Shown here: piece after piece, positions 1-5,370 of the stretch | How positions within the stretch are numbered: the stretch's first letter is position 1 | How the letters are laid out: every line of letters starts with the position of its first letter | NCBI GenBank assembly: GCA_010028775.1 | Contig: RHAF01000085.1 | Coordinates: 1 to 5,370 of the forward strand | Reading direction: 5' to 3' | DNA: 5,370 nucleotides | From: Verrucomicrobiota bacterium | GTDB taxonomy: Bacteria > Verrucomicrobiota > Verrucomicrobiia > Methylacidiphilales > Verrucolacustridaceae | Translations under genes and position numbers: made by a program | The notes under the pieces: model-generated | What the model was told of the DNA's origin: nothing | Database searches by the model: none | Seen by the model: the letters and a program-made list of their open reading frames with translations, nothing else

Positions 1-372
1 CGCGTAAGGCGAGGCGGTGCCGGGATCAAGGGCGCGGAGCCAGCTGTAACGAAAGTCCTCGGCGGTCAGAGGATCACCGTTGGACCACTGAAGTCCGAGG
101 CGCAGGCGAAAGGTGTAGGTGCGTCCATCGGGGGAAACGGTCCAGCTCTCCGCAACACCGGGAACCGGTTTTCCGCGAGAGTCCTTCCGGGTGAGGCCCT
201 CATAAAGGGCGGCACAGATGCGTCCCTCTAGTTGGCCGGAGACGAGGGCGGGATCGAGCGTTTGGGGTTCGGCCCCGTTGCAGATCACCAAGTCCGCCCG
301 TGGACGGACCTGGCAGGAGGTCAGTGCGAAGGAGAGGAAGAGCAGGCCGGGAACCGCCCGGCAAAGGGTCAT
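1..372 (-). CDS. oppA: Peptide ABC transporter substrate-binding lipoprotein, OppA type (5' part, runs off the window)
   Basis: This is the N-terminal 124 codons of a family 5 extracellular solute-binding protein (SBP_bac_5), open to the left edge of the window. Such proteins capture oligopeptides for an ABC importer. A short hydrophobic stretch (residues 9-18) ends in a lipobox LTSC with Cys20, so it should be a lipid-anchored periplasmic protein. Family landmarks follow in order: NGAEPQTLDP (32-41), LYEGL (57-61), PGVAESW (71-77), SPDGRTYTF (80-88), WSNGDPLTAEDF (96-107) and WLRALDP (111-117), in the same order as in E. coli OppA as I recall it. The ATG shares one base with the TGA of secG (TGATG), which fixes the start and implies coupled translation. 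No Shine-Dalgarno sequence precedes it. The signal n-region has a single Arg. The symbol reflects the family; peptide, murein-peptide or other ligand specificity cannot be decided from this part. Confidence 0.9.
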   Translation of the reverse strand, partial: MTLCRAVPGLLFLSFALTSCQVRPRADLVICNGAEPQTLDPALVSGQLEGRICAALYEGLTRKDSRGKPVPGVAESWTVSPDGRTYTFRLRLGLQWSNGDPLTAEDFRYSWLRALDPGTASPYA

Positions 373-764
373 CAGGGCTTGGCGGGGGCCGGGACTGCGG
401 GAACGCTGTTCGTCTCGGAAGTGGTTGGCAAGGTGGCGGCGGGTGTGTTGGTGCTGACGGAATTGGTCAGGGCGGGCGCCACGGGTTTGGTTAGTTCTTC
501 CTGCAGTTTGTTCCCCCCCATTTGGCGGTGACTGTAGAGAAGTGCGAGGACAAGGGTGAGAACCATGAAGATTCCGCCCAACCAGATGGTACCTTTGGTG
601 AGCACGTCCGAAGTCTGCGCACCGAAAATGGAGTCGGTGAAGTTTCCGCCAAAAGCGGCGCCCAAGCCCTCGGAGCGGGGCTTCTGCATAAGGACAAGCA
701 GGGTCAAAAGGATGCAAACGAGGATATTGATCCCTAGCAGGATATAGATGGCGAGATTAATCAT
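372..764 (-). CDS. secG: Preprotein translocase subunit SecG
   Basis: SecG is the small membrane subunit of the SecYEG channel and assists SecA-driven protein export across the inner membrane. The 130-residue product has two predicted membrane segments (about residues 3-26 and 56-77). Between them lies the family's cytoplasmic loop, with MQKPRSEGLGAAFGG at 26-40. The C-terminal tail (about 90-130) is low-complexity and rich in Pro, Thr, Ala and Ser, as in longer SecG proteins. A longer reading frame extends upstream to 851, but I chose the ATG at 764 because the protein then begins directly with the first membrane segment, as SecG does. This ATG overlaps the end of tpiA by 8 nt (ATGATTAA), and its TGA shares one base with the start of the next gene. 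No Shine-Dalgarno motif is visible, so translation probably depends on the upstream genes. Confidence 0.93.
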   Translation of the reverse strand: MINLAIYILLGINILVCILLTLLVLMQKPRSEGLGAAFGGNFTDSIFGAQTSDVLTKGTIWLGGIFMVLTLVLALLYSHRQMGGNKLQEELTKPVAPALTNSVSTNTPAATLPTTSETNSVPAVPAPAKP

Positions 765-1566
765 TTTCGGATGCCCGGACTGGCCGGGCAGCTTGGATAA
801 TATCAAAAAAGGAGCGGGCGTCGAGACTTGCGCCGCCGACCAAGGCGCCATCGATGTCCGGTTCGGCCATCAATTCGGCAGCATTCTCTGGTTTTACACT
901 ACCCCCATAAATGACCCGAACCCCGGACCCTTTGGCGCCAAAGAGGCTGGCCATGAGTTTGCGGATGAGGCGATGCACCTCGTTGGCCTGTTTTGGGGTG
1001 GCGACTTTGCCGGTTCCGATGGCCCAGACCGGTTCGTAGGCGATGACCAGTTCATCCAGTTGGTCGGCGGGGTAGTGGGCCAGTGATCCGCGAACCTGGC
1101 TCTCGACCACGGAATTCGTTTCCCCGGCCTCCCTTTGGGTCAGGGTCTCCCCGACGCAAACGATCGGACGGAGATGGTAGCCGACCGCGGCCTCGGCTTT
1201 GACCGACACGGATGCATCCGTCTCGTTAAAAAACTGTCGCCGCTCGGAGTGGCCAAGGATGACGTAGCGCACGCCGAATTCACGGAGCATTGGGCCGGAG
1301 ATCTCGCCGGTAAAAGCCCCCTCCTTGGACTGGTGCATGTTCTGGGCGCCCAAGGCGAGGATGCTGTGGCGACCGAGTGTCTCCGCCGCCGCGGGCAAGG
1401 AGGTGAAGGGAGGACAGACAACCATGTCGACGGTGGCAACCTTTTGCACGCGACCCACAATGTCCTCGATCAGGCTACGGGTGTCCGAGGCGGTGCGGTG
1501 CATTTTCCAGTTTCCAGCGACAAAGGGCCGGCGCGGGATGGCTTTGGCGATTTTGGCCTTGGTCAT
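757..1566 (-). CDS. tpiA: Triose-phosphate isomerase
   Basis: This enzyme interconverts dihydroxyacetone phosphate and glyceraldehyde-3-phosphate in the cytoplasm, feeding the GAPDH encoded two genes upstream. The 269-residue protein is close to the usual family length of about 250, with a short Lys/Arg-rich N-terminal extension. All expected active-site elements are present: AGNWKM (17-22, with Asn19 and Lys21), GHSERR (105-110, with the electrophilic His106), AYEPVWAIGTGK (176-187, with the catalytic base Glu178 and the flexible loop 6), and the phosphate-binding GGSVKPEN (221-228) and GALVGGASL (240-248). The ATG lies in an ATGA 4-nt overlap with the pgk stop. The next in-frame Met is residue 22, inside the active-site motif, so this start is secure. 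The stop overlaps the secG start. Confidence 0.97.
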   Translation of the reverse strand: MTKAKIAKAIPRRPFVAGNWKMHRTASDTRSLIEDIVGRVQKVATVDMVVCPPFTSLPAAAETLGRHSILALGAQNMHQSKEGAFTGEISGPMLREFGVRYVILGHSERRQFFNETDASVSVKAEAAVGYHLRPIVCVGETLTQREAGETNSVVESQVRGSLAHYPADQLDELVIAYEPVWAIGTGKVATPKQANEVHRLIRKLMASLFGAKGSGVRVIYGGSVKPENAAELMAEPDIDGALVGGASLDARSFFDIIQAARPVRASEND

Positions 1567-2780
1567 GACTGGTTGGTGAGGGCAGCGACTCCGGGAAGGA
1601 TTTTGCCCTCAAGAAACTCCAACGACGCACCGCCCCCGGTGGAGATAAATGTGACTTGATTGCCGACCCCGGCCTTTTTTACGGCCTTGACGGAGTCACC
1701 CCCGCCGATGATGGAGACGGCCTTGGTATTGGCGGCGACGGCTTTGGCCATGGCAAAGGTCCCCTCCGCGCAGGCGGGGATTTCAAACACCCCCATGGGA
1801 CCGTTCCAAAGGATGGTGGCGGCAGTGGTAATTTCGCGGGCATACATCTCCCGGGTGCGGGGACCGATGTCGACTCCTTCCCATCCATCGGGAATATCGG
1901 CCCCCGGTTCGGTGAATTTTCCGGGGGAGACCTTGCGCCCGGCAAAATCCAGTTCCTGCACGATGAGCGTGTCCTCAGGGAGAAGAAGTTTCACCCCGCG
2001 TTTTTCGGCCTCGGCCAGAATTTCCCGGGCGAGGGGAACCTTGTCGGGTTCGGACAGGGATTTTCCGATTTTGCGGCCTTGGGCGAGGCGGAAGGTGTAG
2101 GACATGCCCCCGCCGATCAGGATGGTGTTGGCCTTTTGGAGGAGTGCCCGCAAAACGCCGATTTTGTCCCCCACCTTGGCGCCACCAAGGATGACCAGAA
2201 ACGGGGGCTTGGGCTGGGAAAGTTCGGCTCCGAGATATTTCAACTCCCTTTCCATGAGGATTCCGGCAGCCGACTGTCTGGCCAGCCGGGCGCAACCTTC
2301 GGTGGAGGCATGGGCACGGTGGGCGGAACCGAAGGCGTCGTTGACGTAGATTTTGGCCTGGCCGAGAAGCTGGCGGGCGAACGCGGGATCGTTTTTCTCC
2401 TCCTCGGGGTGAAAGCGGACGTTCTCGAGCAGGAGGATTTCACCGGGCCTGAGGGCGGCACGGGCTTTTTCGGCCTCCGGGCCCACGCAGTCGTCGGCAA
2501 ACTTCACAGGCTTGCCAATCAGTTTGGCCAGGTGGGCGGCCACCGGGCGGAGGGAATATTTCTCCTCGGGCTTGCCTTTTGGACGACCGAGGTGGCTGGC
2601 AAGGACGAGCGAGGCCCCTTTTTCAAGAAGCAGTTTCAGCGTCGGCAAGGTCTCCTGAATCCGGGTGTCGTCAGAGACTTTGGGGCCCTCGGGGGACGGT
2701 TCAAAGGGAACGTTGAAATCAACCCGGACAAACACCTGTTCCCCTTTGGGGGAGAGTTCCTGGACGGTGAGTTTTGCCAC
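1563..2780 (-). CDS. pgk: Phosphoglycerate kinase
   Basis: This enzyme transfers the acyl phosphate of 1,3-bisphosphoglycerate, made by the upstream-encoded GAPDH, to ADP, giving ATP and 3-phosphoglycerate. The 405-residue length is typical. Substrate-site motifs in the N-terminal domain are RVDFNVP (19-25, with Asp21 and Asn23), Arg40, SHLGRP (62-67), LLENVRFHPEE (117-127) and GSAHRAHAS (151-159). Nucleotide-site motifs in the C-terminal domain are LGGAKVGDKIGVL (198-210), NGPMGVFE (326-333), GGGDS (359-363) and STGGGASLEFLEG (380-392). The start codon is GTG, 7 nt after the gap stop. No other initiation codon would preserve the N-terminal AKLTVQEL segment, and the 7-nt spacer (TTCCCCC) has no ribosome-binding motif, so reinitiation after gap is likely. 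The stop overlaps tpiA by 4 nt. Confidence 0.97.
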   Translation of the reverse strand: MAKLTVQELSPKGEQVFVRVDFNVPFEPSPEGPKVSDDTRIQETLPTLKLLLEKGASLVLASHLGRPKGKPEEKYSLRPVAAHLAKLIGKPVKFADDCVGPEAEKARAALRPGEILLLENVRFHPEEEKNDPAFARQLLGQAKIYVNDAFGSAHRAHASTEGCARLARQSAAGILMERELKYLGAELSQPKPPFLVILGGAKVGDKIGVLRALLQKANTILIGGGMSYTFRLAQGRKIGKSLSEPDKVPLAREILAEAEKRGVKLLLPEDTLIVQELDFAGRKVSPGKFTEPGADIPDGWEGVDIGPRTREMYAREITTAATILWNGPMGVFEIPACAEGTFAMAKAVAANTKAVSIIGGGDSVKAVKKAGVGNQVTFISTGGGASLEFLEGKILPGVAALTNQS

Positions 2781-2787
2781 GGGGGAA

Positions 2788-3837
2788 TCAGCCCGCGATG
2801 TGGCGGAGAAGGTCTACGCAGCGGTTACTGTAACCCCACTCATTGTCGTACCAGCTAACCAACTTGAAGAAGCGCTTATTCAGGCCGATACCCGAACCGG
2901 CGTCAAAGATGCTGGAGGCCTGGCAGTGGATGAAATCGGAGGAGACCACCTCGTCGGAAGTGTAGTCCATGATTCCCTTGAGATAGGTCTCAGAAGCTTT
3001 TTTCATCGCCTGGCAAATTTCGGCGTAGGAGGTGTCCTTGGTGGTTTTGACGGTGAGATCCACGACGCTGACAGTGGGTGTAGGCACGCGGAAAGCCATC
3101 CCAGTGAGCTTTCCCTGGACCTCGGGGCAGACCAACCCGACGGCCTTGGCGGCTCCGGTGGTGGAGGGAATGATGTTGATGGCGGCGGAGCGTCCGCCTT
3201 TCCAATCCTTGCGGGAAGGGCCGTCAACGGTCTTCTGGGTGGCCGTATAGCTGTGCACCGTGGTCATGAGACCTTCCTCAATTCCAAAGCCTTCCTTTAG
3301 TAGCACGTGCACGACCGGGGCGAGACAGTTGGTGGTGCAGGAAGCGTTGGAAATGATGTGATGTTTGGAGCCGTCGTATTTGGTGTGATTGACGCCCATG
3401 ACGACGGTGATGTCCTCGCCCTTGGCCGGGGCGGAGATGATGACTTTTTTGCAACCGGCGGTGATGTGTCCCTTGGCCTTGTCGGCCTCGGTGAAGAGTC
3501 CGGTGGATTCGATGACAAAATCGACACCCAATTCCTTCCACGGGAGGGCGGTGGGGCCCTCCTTGACGGCGAGACACTTGATTTTTTGGCCGTCGACGAC
3601 GAGGACATCGTCCTCTGGGACGGAGGGGGAGGATTTGGCGCTGGAGACATCGAGGTGAAAGCGGCCCTGGGTGGAGTCGTATTTGACGAGGTAGGCGAGA
3701 TTGTCGGCGGGGACGAGGTCGTTGATGGCGACCACCTCAAATTTGGTTCCGAGGAGCCCCTGTTGGCAGAGCGCCCGGAAAACCAGCCTGCCAATCCGCC
3801 CGAATCCGTTAATCGCGATTTTGTGTTTGGTAGCCAT
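2788..3837 (-). CDS. gap: Glyceraldehyde-3-phosphate dehydrogenase, NAD-type, class I
   Basis: This enzyme oxidises and phosphorylates glyceraldehyde-3-phosphate to 1,3-bisphosphoglycerate, reducing NAD+. The 349-residue protein has a Rossmann start NGFGRIGR (10-17). Asp40 in AIND is at the position that binds the adenosine ribose in NAD-dependent forms. The catalytic cysteine is Cys167 in SNASCTTNC (163-171), with its partner His195 in TTVHSYTATQ. The phosphate-site segments are PSTTGAAK (224-231) and Arg250 in FRVPTPTVSVVDL, and WYDNEWGYSNR (329-339) is near the C terminus. The segment from VDGPSRKDWKGGR onward resembles E. coli GapA rather than the Bacillus Gap type. The usual Asn in PTPNVS is Thr255 here. 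It is the first gene of the minus-strand array; the divergent region behind it should hold its promoter. No Shine-Dalgarno motif lies at the usual distance from the ATG. Confidence 0.97.
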   Translation of the reverse strand: MATKHKIAINGFGRIGRLVFRALCQQGLLGTKFEVVAINDLVPADNLAYLVKYDSTQGRFHLDVSSAKSSPSVPEDDVLVVDGQKIKCLAVKEGPTALPWKELGVDFVIESTGLFTEADKAKGHITAGCKKVIISAPAKGEDITVVMGVNHTKYDGSKHHIISNASCTTNCLAPVVHVLLKEGFGIEEGLMTTVHSYTATQKTVDGPSRKDWKGGRSAAINIIPSTTGAAKAVGLVCPEVQGKLTGMAFRVPTPTVSVVDLTVKTTKDTSYAEICQAMKKASETYLKGIMDYTSDEVVSSDFIHCQASSIFDAGSGIGLNKRFFKLVSWYDNEWGYSNRCVDLLRHIAG

Positions 3838-3884
3838 AGATTTAAGACGAAAACCCTAGCGAAATAAAAGGCTTCGCGTCAATG

Positions 3885-3903
3885 AGCGATCCCAGACATC
3901 GCT
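3885..3903. repeat. Short inverted repeat (AGCGAT / ATCGCT) upstream of gap
   Basis: Perfect 6-bp arms at 3885-3890 and 3898-3903 are separated by 7 nt (CCCAGAC). On the gap strand the repeat lies just upstream of the TTGACG hexamer, so it could be an operator or merely chance. It has no T-tract on either side and does not look like a terminator. The function is unknown. Confidence 0.4.
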
Positions 3904-4062
3904 GCACAACATATCTAACACAGGAAAAGCTCTGATCTCTTTTAAAGCCTAACACCAATCCAACGAACTTAGCCCGAAGGTAACAAAATCAAACCAAGTG
4001 GCATTTTTAATTTGGAACCAATAGATGGAAACCAACGTTTAAGATTGATCAGCCGCCTCGTA

Positions 4063-4079
4063 GGAACAAGCATAGTTCC
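4063..4079 (+). repeat. Small hairpin immediately before the GTG start of the PEP-CTERM gene
   Basis: GGAAC (4063-4067) and GTTCC (4075-4079) are perfect 5-bp arms around a 7-nt loop. The left arm contains most of the only Shine-Dalgarno-like sequence upstream of the gene, AGGA at 4062-4065, which itself lies about 14 nt from the GTG, farther than usual. In mRNA the hairpin could mask this site. A 5-bp stem can also arise by chance. Confidence 0.35.
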
Positions 4080-5192
4080 GTGAATATCCGAAGATGGAAA
4101 ATGCTATGTTTTGCAGTAATCGCACAAGCTCCGACTTTAGCATCCATGGCCCAAACTGAGGGTTGGTCATGGGAATTCCTGCGCGCTCCAAGCAGCAATA
4201 ATGTTCTCCCAATTGAAACGACCTTTGAAGATTTCGATGGAGCTACTTATGTCGGGCGTTATCGGTTTGAGGGAGCTACAAGCTATAATCGGGGTTTTCG
4301 TTTTGACAGAACGAGTGATACCTGGACTTCCATCCATGATTCCGGCTTTGAAGGTGAGGTTGTTTATGGAATCCGAGGGAATCTCCTGGCCGGAGAATCT
4401 CAAGTGGTTGAAGGCTCCGGCAATCAGGCTTATTACTCGGTTTACAACGGCTTTTTTTCGACCAACGGAGGAGCCACCTTAAGTCCGTTGGTCCTAAACG
4501 GTGCTGCCAACGGTTCGACCGCGATTCCAACCGGCGTGTCGGGCAGTAAAATTGTGGGAACCTATTTTACAAATGCGGTCACAGCCCTTCAGGTTGCGGA
4601 GCGTGGGTGGCATGATCGCCCCAACACCGGCGGGATGGGTTTTGTTCATGATACAGCAAACTCTCAAACCCAATATTTTTCAATTTCCAACGCCCAAACC
4701 ACCGAGGCTTGGGGTATGCTTGGGAATTCGGTGGTTTTTGGTCAGGCAAGTTTCAATAATCCCACCGGTCTTTATTCCGCCGGCTTTCTCTACGACCTGA
4801 CGACGCAAAACGAGACCATTTTACAAGCTCCTTTTCAAGGATATGCCGACACGTCTTTTTACGGAAGCGATGATGAAGGCCGTATCGTGGGAGTGGTTGA
4901 CGGAAATACCGCCGGTCATGGCGTGAGGGGCGTCCTTTATTATGTCGCAACCCAGCATTGGGAATTACTTGATGCTCCCGGTGCCACAGATACATGGGCG
5001 CTGTCCATTCATGGAGATCAGATTGTCGGCTCGGCTTTTTTTGCAGACCCCACCGGCGCAGGGCAGTACAGGGTCGAAGGATTTATCGCCACAGCTATTC
5101 CGGAGCCATCCTCCACCGTCCTCTTGTTTGTGGGTTTGGTCAGCCTGTTGTTTGCCGCTCGGGCGAAAGCACGGGCTATCCGGCCTCTTTAA
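4080..5192 (+). CDS. PEP-CTERM sorting domain protein with beta-rich internal repeats
   Basis: This is an exported protein of 370 residues with no recognisable catalytic motif. The N terminus looks like a signal peptide: basic RRWK (4-7), a hydrophobic stretch (8-21) and a plausible cleavage site after SMA (22-24). The C terminus is a PEP-CTERM tail: IPEP (340-343), a hydrophobic segment (about 345-360) and a basic end (RAKARAIR). This type of tail is processed by an exosortase during surface sorting or export. The middle contains about six loose repeats of the pattern G-x-x-(I/V)VG ... GF-x-(Y/F)D-x-x-T ... L, beginning near residues 53, 97, 152, 212, 262 and 308. They recall HAF-type extracellular repeats and suggest a beta-propeller-like fold. 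The only Cys (residue 10) is in the signal peptide. I chose GTG at 4080 because it keeps the basic n-region; ATG at 4101 is an alternative. The gene is AT-richer than its neighbours, and its role is unknown. Confidence 0.85.
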   Translation: MNIRRWKMLCFAVIAQAPTLASMAQTEGWSWEFLRAPSSNNVLPIETTFEDFDGATYVGRYRFEGATSYNRGFRFDRTSDTWTSIHDSGFEGEVVYGIRGNLLAGESQVVEGSGNQAYYSVYNGFFSTNGGATLSPLVLNGAANGSTAIPTGVSGSKIVGTYFTNAVTALQVAERGWHDRPNTGGMGFVHDTANSQTQYFSISNAQTTEAWGMLGNSVVFGQASFNNPTGLYSAGFLYDLTTQNETILQAPFQGYADTSFYGSDDEGRIVGVVDGNTAGHGVRGVLYYVATQHWELLDAPGATDTWALSIHGDQIVGSAFFADPTGAGQYRVEGFIATAIPEPSSTVLLFVGLVSLLFAARAKARAIRPL

Positions 5193-5217
5193 AGTCCGAG
5201 ATTCCTCACTGGTTAGG

Positions 5218-5249
5218 TCAGGCAAATTTCCGCCTGATTCTAAATCAGG
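5218..5249. terminator. Overlapping inverted repeats in the convergent spacer, possible bidirectional terminator
   Basis: Two perfect, mutually exclusive stems share the segment GCCTGATT: TCAGGC (5218-5223) with GCCTGA (5232-5237), and CCTGATT (5233-5239) with AATCAGG (5243-5249) around a 3-nt loop. The second is followed on the plus strand only by a weakly T-rich TCATTTGTT, with no true U-tract in either direction. Its position just after the PEP-CTERM stop and across the stop of the convergent gene suits transcription termination, but the missing U-tract makes the call tentative. Confidence 0.4.
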
Positions 5250-5370
5250 TCATTTGTTGGGCTAAAAAAGAAACGCAGGTTTGGCCATATTCGCGGCGCC
5301 AGACCTCCTTAAGGGGTGCTTCGGGGCTCCATTTTCCTTTGTGGGAGTGTTCCCAAATGATCCGTCCGCC
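5245..5370 (-). CDS. C-terminal end of a gene, possibly RsmD-type 16S rRNA (guanine-N2) methyltransferase
   Basis: Forty-one in-frame codons enter from the right edge of the window and end at a TGA (5247-5245). The fragment has the general form of the last part of RsmD-family methyltransferases: a strand GGRIIWEHSHKG with an acidic residue (Glu7 of the fragment), a Pro/Leu-containing linker, then RREYGQTCVSFL, matching the family's terminal R-x-Y-G-x-T hairpin as I recall it. RsmD methylates G966 of 16S rRNA. The S-adenosylmethionine site and catalytic motif lie outside the window, so the assignment rests on a short tail only. The gene converges on the PEP-CTERM gene with a 52-nt spacer. Confidence 0.5.
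   Translation of the reverse strand, partial: GGRIIWEHSHKGKWSPEAPLKEVWRREYGQTCVSFLAQQMT

Larger units (their letters stand above)
3838..4079. promoter_or_regulatory. Divergent intergenic region between the gap operon and the PEP-CTERM gene
   Basis: This 242-bp stretch has no credible gene and is visibly more AT-rich than the operon. It must carry the promoters for transcription in both directions. For gap, the only -35-like hexamer I can point to is TTGACG on the minus strand (3882-3877), but nothing resembling TATAAT lies 16-18 bp downstream. For the plus-strand gene, TTTAAT (4006-4011) resembles a -10 box without a matching -35. Neither is a supported promoter. The region also holds an imperfect direct repeat (TGGAACCAA at 4013-4021, TGGAAACCAA at 4026-4035) and the two inverted repeats listed separately. 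Confidence 0.6.

Noticed and set aside
765..851. A 29-residue N-terminal extension of SecG
   Set aside because: The reading frame stays open, but the extension lies wholly inside tpiA. SecG proteins begin right at the first membrane segment, as with the ATG at 764.
1135..1659. A 174-codon plus-strand frame opposite tpiA
   Set aside because: It is antisense to a complete triose-phosphate isomerase and has no domain or start-site support.
1656..2858. A 400-codon open frame on the plus strand opposite pgk
   Set aside because: It is antisense to a fully motif-complete pgk and has no recognisable domain. Its Gly/Phe-rich composition is the usual by-product of GC-biased codon usage on the other strand.
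3840..3845. TTAAAT on the minus strand just before the gap ATG as a -10 box for a leaderless transcript
   Set aside because: It ends 2 nt before the ATG, so transcription would start inside the coding sequence. The hexamer at -35 distance is also poor.
3307..3867. A 186-codon plus-strand frame opposite gap
   Set aside because: It is antisense to a complete GAPDH and rich in Asp, Gly and Val with no known motif, so it is a shadow frame.
3859..3877. GCGAA/TTCGC inverted repeat in the gap leader
   Set aside because: The arms are only 5 bp with a 9-nt loop, which is easily expected by chance; no further support was found.
3838..4079. A possible small RNA or riboswitch in the divergent intergenic region
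   Set aside because: Only isolated 5-6 bp stems are visible. No multi-stem architecture or known riboswitch core could be recognised, and no terminator is present.

Overview
The window looks like a moderately GC-rich bacterial chromosome. It has one gene-dense minus-strand array of housekeeping genes, one more AT-rich plus-strand gene for a surface or secreted protein, and the tail of a further minus-strand gene. A PEP-CTERM protein next to a gap-pgk-tpiA-secG run fits a Gram-negative bacterium with the exosortase sorting system. I would guess Verrucomicrobiota, but that is inference; nothing here fixes the taxon.

Positions 1-3837 (minus strand, transcribed right to left) hold gap, pgk, tpiA, secG and the first 124 codons of an OppA-type peptide-binding lipoprotein. 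The junctions are very tight: 7 nt between gap and pgk, a 4-nt overlap pgk/tpiA, an 8-nt overlap tpiA/secG and a 1-nt overlap secG/oppA. This looks like one operon with translational coupling. The first three genes encode consecutive lower-glycolysis steps: triose phosphate isomerase supplies glyceraldehyde-3-phosphate, GAPDH oxidises and phosphorylates it, and phosphoglycerate kinase harvests ATP. SecG is a small subunit of the SecYEG translocon, and the lipoprotein itself carries a Sec-type lipoprotein signal.

Positions 3838-4079 form a 242-bp, AT-richer divergent intergenic region. It should hold the promoters of the gap operon (leftward) and of the plus-strand gene (rightward). I see short inverted repeats there but no convincing sigma-70 promoter pair.

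Positions 4080-5192 (plus strand) encode a 370-residue protein with an N-terminal signal peptide, about six loosely repeated Gly-rich beta-strand-like units and a C-terminal PEP-CTERM sorting tail. Its base composition is clearly lower in GC than the operon. Positions 5193-5244 are a short convergent spacer with overlapping inverted repeats. Positions 5245-5370 (minus) are the last 41 codons of a gene that resembles the end of RsmD-type 16S rRNA methyltransferases.

No RNA gene, CRISPR array, insertion sequence or phage gene was found. The content is largely ordinary, and I see no strong case for a new system.
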